From CAVXJN01 sp963762165 (lineage in GTDB: Bacteria > Pseudomonadota > Gammaproteobacteria > JASBUN01), in the NCBI GenBank assembly GCA_963762165.1, contig CAVXJN010000003.1, positions 744,001-808,000 of the forward strand: DNA of 64,000 nucleotides, in the 5' to 3' direction. The notes below the pieces were generated by a model that saw only the letters and a list, made by a program, of their open reading frames with translations, was not told the DNA's origin and made no database searches. Both the position numbers and the translations under genes were made by a program. Positions 37,690 through 46,793 of this stretch are shown one piece after another (the first letter of the stretch is position 1; every line of letters starts with the position of its first letter).

Positions 37690-38904
37690 ATGAGCAGTCT
37701 AATCAATAAGCGCGTATTGCTGGGCGTGACCGGCAGTATCGCCGCCTACAAGAGCGCCGAACTCGTGCGCCGGTTGCGCGAAGCCGGCGTTGACGTGCGG
37801 GTGGTCATGACCGCCGGCGCCGGGCGCTTCATCACACCGCTGACGCTACAGGCCCTGTCCGGCAATCCGGTGCGCGACGCGCTCTGGGATCGAGAAGCCG
37901 AATCCGCCATGGGCCACATCGAGTTGGCGCGCTGGGCCGATCTGGTGCTGGTGGCCCCGGCGACCGCCGACTTTCTTGCGCGGCTGGCCCAGGGGCGGGC
38001 CGACGACCTCCTGGGCGCGCTCTGTCTGGCGAGCGAATCGCCCCTGTTGGTGGCCCCGGCCATGAACCACGTCATGTGGGGGTGCGCGGCGACGCAGGCG
38101 AACCGTGCCCTGCTGCAGACGCGCAAAGTGGAGTTCCTGGGCCCGGGCGAAGGCGCCCAGGCATGCGGCGAACAGGGGGCGGGCCGCATGCTCGAGGTCG
38201 ATGACCTGGTGGCGGCGCTGGCGCAGCACTTCGAATCGGGTCTGCTGGCCGGGAGGCGTGTACTGCTGAGCGCCGGACCCACCCGCGAGCCGATCGACCC
38301 GGTTCGCTACCTGAGCAATCGCAGTTCCGGCAAAATGGGTTTCGCGCTGGCCGAGGCGGCTGTGGAAGCAGGTGCTGCCGTAACGCTGGTGAGCGGCCCG
38401 GTGGCATTGCCGACGCCTGCCCGCGTACAGCGAATCGACGTGGAAACCGCGGCGCAGATGTTCGATGCCGTCGTCGCCCGGGTCGAGCAGTGTGATATTT
38501 TCATCAGTGCGGCCGCCGTGGCCGACTACCGACCGCGCCAGGCGCAAGCCGGGAAAATGAAAAAGTCGGCGGTGCCGCAAGCGCTGCAGCTGGAGCCGAC
38601 CACCGATATCCTGGCGCACGTCGCGTCCCTTGCGCGACCGCCGTTCACGGTCGGTTTTGCAGCGGAAACCGAACGCGTCCTGGAATATGCCGCCGGCAAG
38701 CTGGAGCACAAACGACTGGATATGGTGGCTGCCAATCAGGTCGGCCCCGGCATCGGATTCGAAAGTGATGACAATGCCTTGGAAGTGATCTGGGCAGGCG
38801 GCGCGGTGAGCCTGCCGCAAAGTTCGAAACGGCAATTGGCCCGAAGACTCATGCAAGTGGTGGCAGAGAGATACAATGCAAAAAATCCAACTCAAAATTC
38901 TTGA
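37690..38904 (+). CDS. coaBC: Bifunctional CoaBC: phosphopantothenate-cysteine ligase / decarboxylase
   Basis: Two consecutive CoA-synthesis steps in one 404-residue protein. The N-terminal flavin-dependent decarboxylase CoaC (~1-190) has GVTGSIAAYKSAELVRRL, the catalytic-histidine region GHIELARWADLV and the active cysteine in QACGEQGAGRM. The C-terminal CTP-dependent ligase CoaB has SAGPTREPIDPVRYLSNRSS, GKMG and the KMKK site. The end overlaps dut by 29 bases. Confidence 0.97.
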   Translation: MSSLINKRVLLGVTGSIAAYKSAELVRRLREAGVDVRVVMTAGAGRFITPLTLQALSGNPVRDALWDREAESAMGHIELARWADLVLVAPATADFLARLAQGRADDLLGALCLASESPLLVAPAMNHVMWGCAATQANRALLQTRKVEFLGPGEGAQACGEQGAGRMLEVDDLVAALAQHFESGLLAGRRVLLSAGPTREPIDPVRYLSNRSSGKMGFALAEAAVEAGAAVTLVSGPVALPTPARVQRIDVETAAQMFDAVVARVEQCDIFISAAAVADYRPRQAQAGKMKKSAVPQALQLEPTTDILAHVASLARPPFTVGFAAETERVLEYAAGKLEHKRLDMVAANQVGPGIGFESDDNALEVIWAGGAVSLPQSSKRQLARRLMQVVAERYNAKNPTQNS

Positions 38905-39331
38905 TCCCAGAATCGGAACTGACTTTCCGCTGCCGGATTACGCCACCGATGGCAGCGCGGGCATGGATCTGCGAGCGCTCCTGGAGCAGCCGCTGCGCAT
39001 CGCCCCAGGCGAGACCCATCTCGTGCCGACCGGTTTGGCAATTCATATCGGCGACCCGAACCTCGCCGCCGTGTTGCTGCCCCGCTCGGGGTTGGGGCAC
39101 AAACACGGCATCGTCCTGGGTAATCTCGTCGGCCTGATCGACTCCGACTATCAAGGCCAACTCTTTGTTTCCTGTTGGAACCGCGGCAGCGAAGCCTTTA
39201 CTATCGAGATTGGCGAGCGCATCGCGCAAATGCTGTTCGTGCCGGTTGTCCGCGCAGCATTCGAAGTGGTCGACGTATTCGACGACAGCGTGCGCGGCGA
39301 AGGCGGCTTCGGCCATACGGGCCGCGGCTAG
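38876..39331 (+). CDS. dut: dUTP diphosphatase
   Basis: Trimeric dUTPase that lowers dUTP and makes dUMP for thymidylate synthesis, 151 residues. The five motifs are visible: AGMDL, PRSGLGHKHGI, GLIDSDYQG, GERIAQM and the C-terminal RGEGGFGHTGRG. It overlaps coaBC, as in many gammaproteobacteria. Confidence 0.98.
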   Translation: MQKIQLKILDPRIGTDFPLPDYATDGSAGMDLRALLEQPLRIAPGETHLVPTGLAIHIGDPNLAAVLLPRSGLGHKHGIVLGNLVGLIDSDYQGQLFVSCWNRGSEAFTIEIGERIAQMLFVPVVRAAFEVVDVFDDSVRGEGGFGHTGRG

Positions 39332-39446
39332 CGGCGTCTCAGCTGGCGCCGCGCCGATTCAATCGATTGCACCGTGACCGTCCGCCCGGGACATTGAGTA
39401 GTCCCGTATTTTTTGTGCCGTGCTTTCCGAAGAGAAGAACGATTAC

Positions 39447-41963
39447 ATGAAATTGTCGATCAAGGGTTCCAAAGCGAAGTCCGCAACTCCCAAGTCCTCA
39501 TCCAGTCGTTCCGCCGCGCCGGGCCGCACCAGCCTCGAAGGCGCGTGGAGCATTGCATTTCTGGTGGCATTGGTATTGTTTGCGGCGCTCGGATATCTGG
39601 TGCATGAGCGCTTCGCTGATCAGGACAGCCGGGCCCGGGCGGCGCAGCTCAAGCAGTTGGCGGCCGGCTACGCAGGTCAGCTCGACGCATATGTGCGCCA
39701 ATTGACCGAAAGCATCGAGTACGCGGCGAAAGATCCGTCGCTCGCGGCTGCGCTATCCAGCGGCAATGCTCAGACAATCGCCGACAAGGAAGGCGAGCTG
39801 AGCTATTTGTTTCCGTCGGCGATCCGGCTCCGGTTGCTACCTGCGGGATTCGATACGCCGGACGAAAGCGCGTCGCCGCCCTTGAGCTACGCCTGCCTGG
39901 ATATGATCCAGCGTGCCGAACACAAGGAAGCGCCGCCGGCGGAAGTGCACATGCCCGGCAGCCCCCAACAGCACGTCGATTTCGTCCGCGCGATCAATAA
40001 CAGCGGCGGCGAAGTGCTGGGCGCGCTTTTGGTGACCATTCCGGTCCAAGCATTGCAGCAGGCGCTCAAACGTATGCCGCTGGAAGGTGGTTTTCTCGAA
40101 CTACGGCAGCCGACCGGCAACAATCGCAACGTAGTGCTGGCCCGCACGGGCGCGGCGCCTGCGGAGCCGCGGACGCCCGGTGCCAGTCTGCCGATCCGTG
40201 ATACCTCGTGGCGGCTCGCGTACTGGCCGCCCGTTGCGGGAAGCGGCGACGAAATCATGTTCTGGGCGATGTTTGGCGCTGCTGCGGTGCTGTTCGGCGT
40301 CGTCGCGTTCCTGCTGTACAAAGCGGTGGCATCGGCATTGATGCGCGACCACGTCACCATGATACGGCTATGGAAAGATGCCGCCGATGGCACGCTGGCC
40401 GCCTCCTACGCGGCGAGTCTGAAGAATGACCGCGGTGCGATCGCCCAGCTGCACCATATGGCGAGGGATTTTGGCGGCAACGCGCGGCCGCGCAAGTCTG
40501 GCGGCGAGCCGGAGAGGCAGGATGCGTTCGCCGATCCGGTTCCGGCGCCCGACGCGCCGGAGGTGCGGGAATTGGAGCCCGAGGTTGCCGCTACGGTCTC
40601 AGCGAACATCTTCCGCGCGTATGACATCCGCGGCGTGGTTGGCGACACCCTTACCCCGGAAGTGGTGTATGAAATCGGTCGCGCCATCGGCAGCGAGGCG
40701 CATGAGCGCGGCCAGCAAAAGGTGATCGTCGCGCGGGACGGACGCTTGTCGGGGCCGGAGTTGGGCGCGGCGCTCACGCGCGGCCTGGTCGCCAGCGGCC
40801 GGGAGGTAATCGATATCGGCCGCGTGCCGACACCAGTGCTTTACTTTGCCACCCACTATCTTGGCAGCGGCTCTGGCGTAATGTTGACTGGCAGCCACAA
40901 TCCGGCCAATTACAACGGCATGAAGATCATGCTGCGTGGCGAAACCTTGCACGGCGACGACATCCAGTTGCTGCGCAACCGAATCGAAACCGGAAACCTG
41001 TTGAGCGGTGATGGCTCCGTGCAGACAATCGATGTGGCACCGAGCTACGTCGACCGCATCACCGGCGATGTGCGTCTGGCGCGGCCGCTCAAAGTTGTGG
41101 TCGACTGCGGCAACGGCGTCAGCGGAGAATTGGCGCCGCAACTGCTGCGCCAACTGGGCTGCGAAGTGATCGAGCTGTTTTGCGACATCGACGGCAATTT
41201 TCCCAACCATCATCCCGATCCGGGCAAGCCCGAAAATCTGGTGGCGTTGATCCGCGCGGTATCCGATCAGGGAGCCGATGTCGGACTGGCATTCGACGGT
41301 GACGGCGACCGGCTGGGGGTGGTGGACTCGGACGGCAAGATCATCTGGCCGGATCGGGTGTTGATGCTGCTGGCCTTGGACGTGCTGCTGCGCCAGCCGG
41401 GCGGACAAATCATCTACGACGTCAAATGCACCCGGCATCTGGAGCACGTGATCCGCGAGAATGGCGGCGAGCCGCTGATGTCGGCCACCGGGCACTCCCT
41501 GATCAAGGCCAAGATGATCGAGACCGGGGCGTTGCTTGCAGGCGAAATGAGCGGCCACATCTTCTTCAAGGAACGCTGGTTCGGATTCGACGATGCGCTT
41601 TACGCAGGCGCTCGCTTGTTGGAAATCCTGGCTGCCGAAAATCGCAGCTCCAGCGAGCTGTTCGGCGAATTGCCGGAAAGCGTGAGCACACCGGAACTGA
41701 ACGTTTCCATGGCGGAAGGCGAGCATTTTGCGCTCATGCAGCGCCTGATCGCCAATGCTCGCTTCGGCGGCGCCCGCATGATTACCATCGATGGGCTTCG
41801 GGTCGAATTCGCCGACGGTTGGGGCCTGGTCAGGGCCTCCAACACCACGCCTTGCCTGGTGCTGCGATTCGAGGCGGACGACGCCGAGGCCTTGCGCCGA
41901 ATCCAGGACGAATTCCGGCACCAGCTCATGGAACTCGATTCGTCCCTGGATCTGCCGTTTTGA
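39447..41963 (+). CDS. algC: Phosphomannomutase/phosphoglucomutase with N-terminal membrane domain (AlgC type)
   Basis: An 838-residue protein. The C-terminal ~455 residues are a phosphohexomutase: FRAYDIRGVVGD, the phosphoserine loop TGSHNPANYNG (serine ~483), metal site AFDGDGDRLG, sugar-binding GEMSGHIFF and the phosphate site RASNTTPCLVLRFEA. The N-terminal ~380 residues have a helix (~25-50), an extracytoplasmic domain and a second helix (~270-292), then a low-complexity linker. Such an extended form is also seen in some pseudomonads. ATG at 39447 follows GAAGAGAAG; a GTG at 39420 is possible. It would make mannose-1-P or glucose-1-P for surface polysaccharides. Confidence 0.92.
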   Translation: MKLSIKGSKAKSATPKSSSSRSAAPGRTSLEGAWSIAFLVALVLFAALGYLVHERFADQDSRARAAQLKQLAAGYAGQLDAYVRQLTESIEYAAKDPSLAAALSSGNAQTIADKEGELSYLFPSAIRLRLLPAGFDTPDESASPPLSYACLDMIQRAEHKEAPPAEVHMPGSPQQHVDFVRAINNSGGEVLGALLVTIPVQALQQALKRMPLEGGFLELRQPTGNNRNVVLARTGAAPAEPRTPGASLPIRDTSWRLAYWPPVAGSGDEIMFWAMFGAAAVLFGVVAFLLYKAVASALMRDHVTMIRLWKDAADGTLAASYAASLKNDRGAIAQLHHMARDFGGNARPRKSGGEPERQDAFADPVPAPDAPEVRELEPEVAATVSANIFRAYDIRGVVGDTLTPEVVYEIGRAIGSEAHERGQQKVIVARDGRLSGPELGAALTRGLVASGREVIDIGRVPTPVLYFATHYLGSGSGVMLTGSHNPANYNGMKIMLRGETLHGDDIQLLRNRIETGNLLSGDGSVQTIDVAPSYVDRITGDVRLARPLKVVVDCGNGVSGELAPQLLRQLGCEVIELFCDIDGNFPNHHPDPGKPENLVALIRAVSDQGADVGLAFDGDGDRLGVVDSDGKIIWPDRVLMLLALDVLLRQPGGQIIYDVKCTRHLEHVIRENGGEPLMSATGHSLIKAKMIETGALLAGEMSGHIFFKERWFGFDDALYAGARLLEILAAENRSSSELFGELPESVSTPELNVSMAEGEHFALMQRLIANARFGGARMITIDGLRVEFADGWGLVRASNTTPCLVLRFEADDAEALRRIQDEFRHQLMELDSSLDLPF

Positions 41964-41988
41964 GCGCAGCGCATCGGAGCCCGCCGAC

Positions 41989-42891
41989 ATGACTATGGAT
42001 TCCGCTCATGCAGTGAATTTCGCCAGGGTGCTGACAGAGGCGCTGCCGTACATTCGCCGGTTTGCGAATAAAACGATCGTCATCAAATACGGCGGTAACG
42101 CCATGGTGGACGACAAGCTCAAAAGCGGGTTCGCCCGCGACATCGTGTTGATGAAAACCGTGGGCATGAACCCGGTGGTGGTGCATGGCGGCGGGCCGCA
42201 GATCGGCAAGCTGCTGCAGAAAATCGGTAAGCAAACCGAATTCGTCCAAGGCATGCGGGTCACCGACAGCGAAACCATGGACGTGGTGGAGATGGTGCTG
42301 GGTGGTCTGGTGAACAAGGAGATCGTCAATCTGATCCACCGACACGGCGGCAACGCCGTGGGCCTCACCGGCAAGGACGGTGATCTGATCCGGGCGCGCA
42401 AGTTGCGCATCACCCGCGGTGGCGCCAACAGTGAGGAGATGCTGGACCTCGGTCATGTGGGCGAGGTCGACAGCATCGATCCGGGCGTGGTGAATATGCT
42501 GGTCCACGGCGACTTCATCCCGGTGATCGCGCCCATTGGGGTCGGCGAGGATGGTTTTTCCTACAACATCAACGCTGACTTGGTGGCGGGGAAAATGGCC
42601 GAGGTGCTTAAAGCGGAGAAATTGATTCTGCTTACCAACACCGGCGGTGTGCTCGGCCGCGACGGCGCACTGTTGTCAGGACTGAACGTTGCGCAAGTGG
42701 ACGCACTCATTGCCGACGGGACCATTCACGGCGGCATGCTTCCGAAAATACGCTGTGCGTTGGACGTGGTGCAGTCCGGTGTACGTGCCGCCCATATCAT
42801 CGATGGTCGGGTAGAGCACGCCGTACTGCTGGAATTGTTCACCGATCAAGGCGTGGGCACGCTGATTCGCTCATCGGGAGCGGAGCGCTAG
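41989..42891 (+). CDS. argB: Acetylglutamate kinase
   Basis: Second step of arginine synthesis: phosphorylates N-acetylglutamate. It has 300 residues. Motifs: IKYGGNAMVDD, VHGGGPQIGKLL, GLTGKDGDLI, NADLVAGKMAEVLKAEKLI and IDGRVEHAVLLELFTDQGVG. The extended N-terminus (ALPYIRRFANK) is typical of the hexameric, arginine-inhibited form. Start ATG at 41989; a second ATG lies two codons later. The algC-argB-pyrE order is conserved in pseudomonads. Confidence 0.97.
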   Translation: MTMDSAHAVNFARVLTEALPYIRRFANKTIVIKYGGNAMVDDKLKSGFARDIVLMKTVGMNPVVVHGGGPQIGKLLQKIGKQTEFVQGMRVTDSETMDVVEMVLGGLVNKEIVNLIHRHGGNAVGLTGKDGDLIRARKLRITRGGANSEEMLDLGHVGEVDSIDPGVVNMLVHGDFIPVIAPIGVGEDGFSYNINADLVAGKMAEVLKAEKLILLTNTGGVLGRDGALLSGLNVAQVDALIADGTIHGGMLPKIRCALDVVQSGVRAAHIIDGRVEHAVLLELFTDQGVGTLIRSSGAER

Positions 42892-42928
42892 GCTCAATCG
42901 AGGGTGGTCCGACTCGCGGCGTCTCGTA

Positions 42929-43573
42929 TCAACGCTGCGACATTTCGGCTTTGATGGTGCGCCAGCGCTGAATATCCTGCTCGTACTGCTTGCGGATTTC
43001 GGCCTGCTCGCCGCGCTTTTCTTCGATGTAGCGGTTTGCGTCGCGAATCTGGCCACGCACCTGTTGGATCTCGTTACTCACTTCCTTCGGCACGACACGG
43101 CCCGAGCGCTCGGCCTGCGCGGCCTGCTTCACCAGTTCGTGCTGACGTTGTTGCAGATGGGCGATGGTTTTCTGGCTGACCTGGATCAGGTTTTCCACCG
43201 CCAGGATCCTGGAATCGCGCGCATGGACGATGTCGGCTTCGCTGTGAAAGGTGTTCAACAGCATGTGGTCGTAGGCGAGTTGTTCCGCTTCCTGGCGTTG
43301 GCGTTCTTGCTGCGCGCGTTGTTTGCGTTTTTCCTCGGCAATTTGTTGCGCGGTCTTGGCGGCCTCGATCTGGTCGACCGTCATGCCGCGCTCGTTGAGG
43401 ATCGATTTCGCCGGCCGGGCTTGATCGGCGGGGATTTGGTCGCTGTAATGTACATTGCCCTGGTCATCGATCCACCGGTACAGATGCTTGCCCGCCGCCT
43501 GGGCGCCGAAGTCCCACGATGTCAGAGTCAGGGCGACGAGAATCGGAATCAGTTTGATCAATCGAATATGCAT
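42929..43573 (-). CDS. DUF4124 domain protein with coiled-coil tail
   Basis: A secreted or periplasmic protein of 214 residues. A signal peptide (~1-25, LIPILVALTLTSWDFGAQA) is followed by the DUF4124 motif KHLYRWIDDQGNVHYSD. The remainder is a charged coiled coil rich in Gln, Glu and Arg (~65-210). The start MHIRLIKL at 43573 matches the signal peptide. The function is unknown; the gene is divergent from the TauE-type permease. Confidence 0.85.
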   Translation of the reverse strand: MHIRLIKLIPILVALTLTSWDFGAQAAGKHLYRWIDDQGNVHYSDQIPADQARPAKSILNERGMTVDQIEAAKTAQQIAEEKRKQRAQQERQRQEAEQLAYDHMLLNTFHSEADIVHARDSRILAVENLIQVSQKTIAHLQQRQHELVKQAAQAERSGRVVPKEVSNEIQQVRGQIRDANRYIEEKRGEQAEIRKQYEQDIQRWRTIKAEMSQR

Positions 43574-43671
43574 GTCGGGCAGTGATGTGGCTCGGCTGGG
43601 CAAACGATAACGCTTATTGCGGCACCATAACAATCGGCAGCCGCTCGCTATCCTTTATTAGACTGGTCCAC

Positions 43672-44427
43672 TTGGACATTACCGCACAGATACTGCTGTT
43701 CCTCATATCGCTTGCGGCGAATGCGTTTTCAGCGTTTTCCGGCGGCGGCGCCGGGCTGATCCAACTGCCGGCGCTGATCCTGCTCGGCCTGCCGTTCTCC
43801 ATTGCTTTGGCCACCCACAAAGTGGCGAGCATTGCGCTGGGCGCGGGCGCGACGCTGCGGCATTTGCGTGACAGCCGACTCGAACGGCGCTTTACCATGT
43901 TCATTCTGGCTACAGGGTTGCCCGGCGTGGTACTGGGCGCCAGTCTGATACTCGGCATACAGGACCGGACGGCCGAAGTGGCATTGGGGACTCTCACCGC
44001 GGCGCTCGGTGTTTATTCCTGGTTACAACCCGAACTCGGTCAGCAGCACCGGCCCAGTCACCGTGATCGACGCGGCTTGGTCCTCGGCGGCGTCGGACTG
44101 TTCGCGATCGGCGTGCTGAATGGCGCCTTCAGTTCCGGTTCCGGTTTGTTCGTAACCTTGTGGCTGGTGCGTTGGTTCGGGTTGGATTACCGTCGTGCCG
44201 TAGCCTATACGCTGATTCTGGTGGGGCTGTTCTGGAATGGCACGGGGGCCTTGACCCTGGCGCTGCAAGCGCCGATCCAATGGGCCTGGCTGCCGGCATT
44301 GTTGCTCGGTTCTCTGCTCGGCGGCTACGCAGGTGCGCATCTGTCCATCATAAAAGGCAACCGCTGGGTCAAACGGGGATTCGAAATCGTGACCCTGTTG
44401 GTGGGCGCGAAACTGATCGTCGGCTGA
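43672..44427 (+). CDS. TauE/SafE family membrane permease
   Basis: Predicted anion permease of the sulfite/sulfonate exporter family, about 251 residues with seven or eight helices. The glycine-rich repeats are FSGGGAGLIQLPAL and GAFSSGSGLFVTLWL, one in each half. The start is uncertain. ATG at 43582 would leave only eight bases to the divergent DUF4124 gene and adds 30 atypical residues, so I prefer the TTG at 43672. The substrate cannot be read from the sequence; sulfite export would suit a sulfur-oxidising host, but this is a guess. Confidence 0.8.
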   Translation: MDITAQILLFLISLAANAFSAFSGGGAGLIQLPALILLGLPFSIALATHKVASIALGAGATLRHLRDSRLERRFTMFILATGLPGVVLGASLILGIQDRTAEVALGTLTAALGVYSWLQPELGQQHRPSHRDRRGLVLGGVGLFAIGVLNGAFSSGSGLFVTLWLVRWFGLDYRRAVAYTLILVGLFWNGTGALTLALQAPIQWAWLPALLLGSLLGGYAGAHLSIIKGNRWVKRGFEIVTLLVGAKLIVG

Positions 44428-44436
44428 GGCGCTGCT

Positions 44437-45084
44437 TCAGGCGTCAACGCCGTAGCGCGAGCGATAGGCGCTGATCGCTTCCATGTGCTGGTGTAATTCG
44501 TCGTGGTCGCGCAGAAACGCAAGCACGTCCGCCAGGCCGACGATGCTGATGACCTGCAAACCGAATTGCCGTTCCACTTCCTGAATCGCAGATCGCTCAC
44601 CTTGCCCCTTTTCCTGCCGATCCAGTGCAATTGCGACCGCGGCGGGTCGTGCGCCGGCAGCTTCGATCAGCGCCACAGATTCGCGCACCGACGTGCCGGC
44701 GGAAATCACATCGTCGACAATCAGGGCCGTTCCCGCCAAGGGTGCGCCGACGGTCGTGCCACCCTCGCCGTGGTCCTTGGCTTCCTTGCGATTGAACGCA
44801 TAAGGCACGTCGCGGCCATGGTGATCGGCGAGGGCGATGGCGACCGCGGCCGCCAACGGGATGCCTTTATACGCGGGCCCGAAGAGCATGTCGAATTCGA
44901 TGCCGGAAGCCTCGATGGCGCGGGCGTAATAACGCCCCAATTGCGCCAGACTGGCTCCGCTGTTGAACAGGCCGCTGTTGAAAAAATACGGACTTTGCCG
45001 CCCGGATTTGAGGGTGAAACTGCCGAAGCGCAGTACGCCTACGCGGATTGCGAATTCGATGAATTGCCGTTGATAGTCTTGCAT
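44437..45084 (-). CDS. pyrE: Orotate phosphoribosyltransferase
   Basis: Makes orotidine 5'-phosphate from orotate and PRPP. It has 215 residues. FTLKSGRQSPYFFNSGLF and GPAYKGIPLA are substrate motifs; the PRPP loop reads TALIVDDVISAGTSVRES. It is convergent with the permease gene and divergent from the ExoIII/Crc-family gene, as pyrE and crc are in Pseudomonas. Confidence 0.97.
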   Translation of the reverse strand: MQDYQRQFIEFAIRVGVLRFGSFTLKSGRQSPYFFNSGLFNSGASLAQLGRYYARAIEASGIEFDMLFGPAYKGIPLAAAVAIALADHHGRDVPYAFNRKEAKDHGEGGTTVGAPLAGTALIVDDVISAGTSVRESVALIEAAGARPAAVAIALDRQEKGQGERSAIQEVERQFGLQVISIVGLADVLAFLRDHDELHQHMEAISAYRSRYGVDA

Positions 45085-45238
45085 CGGATGCGACCGGTAG
45101 CGCTGCGAAAATGGAACTCGTGCGAGGAGGCGTTACTGTACTGCAAGCCCCTGCTGGGGTCCAGGCATGGACGCGCGTTCACATGGACCTGCGCTTGGGC
45201 TAGGATGCGGAGCCAGTGCAATCGACTCGAAAGTACGC

Positions 45239-46021
45239 ATGCGAATCATTTCCGTGAACGTCAATGGTATCCGCTCCGCCGCTCGCAAAGGCTTTTTCGA
45301 CTGGATGAAGCGCCAGCGCGCGGACGTGATCTGCTTGCAAGAGACGCGGGCACAGGAATCCCAGCTGGAAGATCCGGTGTTCCATCCCCGCGGCTGGCAT
45401 GCGTATTTTCACGACGCGCAGAAGAAAGGCTACAGTGGTGTCGCAGTCTATAGCCGTCACCGACCCGAACGGGCCATTCCGGGCATCGGTTGGGAGCCGT
45501 TCGACCACGAAGGGCGCTACTTGCAGGTGGATTTTCCGCGCTTGAGCGTGATCTCGTTGTACATGCCGTCCGGCACGTCCGGCGACCAGCGGCAAACGGT
45601 GAAGTATCAGTGTATGGACCGGTTCATGGAGCACTTGCGCCGCCTGCGGCGCAAGCGTCGGGAATTCATACTATGTGGCGACTGGAACATCGCCCACAAA
45701 CAGATCGACCTGAAAAACTGGCGTTCCAACCAGAAGAACTCGGGATTTCTGCCCGAAGAGCGCGCCTGGATGGACCGCTTGTTCGGTGAGGCGGGATTCG
45801 TCGACGCCTTCCGGGTGGTCAACGACGCTCCCGATCAATATACCTGGTGGTCCAATCGTGGCCGGGCCAGGGAGAACAACGTCGGCTGGCGTATCGACTA
45901 CCAGGTGGTCACTCCGGGTCTGGCGGACAAAGTGCGCGCCGCCTCCGTTTATCGCCGCAGCTGGTTCTCCGACCACGCACCACTGACGATCGATTACGAT
46001 TGGCCCTTGACCGGTCCCTGA
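45239..46021 (+). CDS. Exodeoxyribonuclease III family protein at the crc position
   Basis: A 260-residue EEP-family nuclease. Catalytic residues of ExoIII are intact: the glutamate in LQETRA, Asp and Asn in CGDWNIAH, and the Asp-His pair in FSDHAPL. Its start, length and NVGWRIDYQVVTPGL region strongly resemble Pseudomonas Crc, and its place next to divergent pyrE is that of crc. Crc itself has lost these residues, so this protein is probably an active AP endonuclease/exonuclease from which Crc-like regulators derive. The start MRIISVNVNG at 45239 is the family consensus. Confidence 0.93.
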   Translation: MRIISVNVNGIRSAARKGFFDWMKRQRADVICLQETRAQESQLEDPVFHPRGWHAYFHDAQKKGYSGVAVYSRHRPERAIPGIGWEPFDHEGRYLQVDFPRLSVISLYMPSGTSGDQRQTVKYQCMDRFMEHLRRLRRKRREFILCGDWNIAHKQIDLKNWRSNQKNSGFLPEERAWMDRLFGEAGFVDAFRVVNDAPDQYTWWSNRGRARENNVGWRIDYQVVTPGLADKVRAASVYRRSWFSDHAPLTIDYDWPLTGP

Positions 46022-46148
46022 CCGCCGGCCGACTCAGGGGCGTGAGCGCGCGCCCCCAATCGTTTGCTCCTCCAGCTTGGCAGTCCGCAATCGCCGGCTT
46101 CCGATTTTGTCGACTCGTTCCCTAAACTCCTCGTCGGCCGGGCCGATG

Positions 46149-46580
46149 TCAATGAAGAGCCGGCGGCGCGGGGTCGTCACTTTCCGAACGGGTATTGTCG
46201 ATCACCGACGGTGACGCATGGTGGAGCACGATTCGCCAGCCTTGCTCGGTTTCGATGAATACGTTGGTCGCCACCAACGCCGGACGCGGTCGACTGTCAC
46301 CGTGCAGGAAGATCGTCTCCAATACTGAATGGACCGCCAGTGAATCGGATTGCCGAATCTGCTGATGCTGAATGCGAAAGTGCATGCGTTGATCGCCAGA
46401 AAAAAGCTGCCGCCAACTCTCGCGCACCGTGCTTCGGCCCTGGAGCAGTTTTCCCATGGGATGGGCGCAGGCGATCGTTTCATCGTCCGCCCACACCTGC
46501 ATCATTGCTTCCAGGTCGGCGCTTTCGAATGCCTGGTAGAACGCTTGTTCGGCTTCGTCGGGGGTTGAATACACAGGCAT
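46149..46580 (-). CDS. SnoaL-like / nuclear transport factor 2 family protein
   Basis: A small cytoplasmic alpha-beta-barrel protein of 143 residues. The N-terminus MPVYSTPDEAEQAFYQAFES, then MMQVWADDETIACAHPMG and the C-terminal GWRIVLHHASPS are typical of DUF4440/SnoaL proteins with a calcium/calmodulin-kinase association-like fold. No catalytic role can be assigned. The 213 bases between it and the divergent giant gene show no further reading frame I can support. Confidence 0.8.
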   Translation of the reverse strand: MPVYSTPDEAEQAFYQAFESADLEAMMQVWADDETIACAHPMGKLLQGRSTVRESWRQLFSGDQRMHFRIQHQQIRQSDSLAVHSVLETIFLHGDSRPRPALVATNVFIETEQGWRIVLHHASPSVIDNTRSESDDPAPPALH

Positions 46581-46793
46581 CTCCTGGGACCGGTATCAAT
46601 AGCGACAACGGGCTATGGTAGGCCAGCCTCTCAAGGCGCCGCAAACGGCGGCTACGGGCCGATTCGCTCCGCCCGGCGCGCTGTGAACCAGCCCACATTC
46701 TGTGGCCGTCGTCTGGGCTATAAATGATCGGCCTATCAATGATTTCAATTGGCATCGGGCGCTGTCCCGGCGCGCTATCGATACGAGAAGAGC

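Noticed and set aside
40599..41990. 463-codon minus-strand frame opposite the phosphohexomutase
   Set aside because: All catalytic motifs of the mutase lie on the plus strand.
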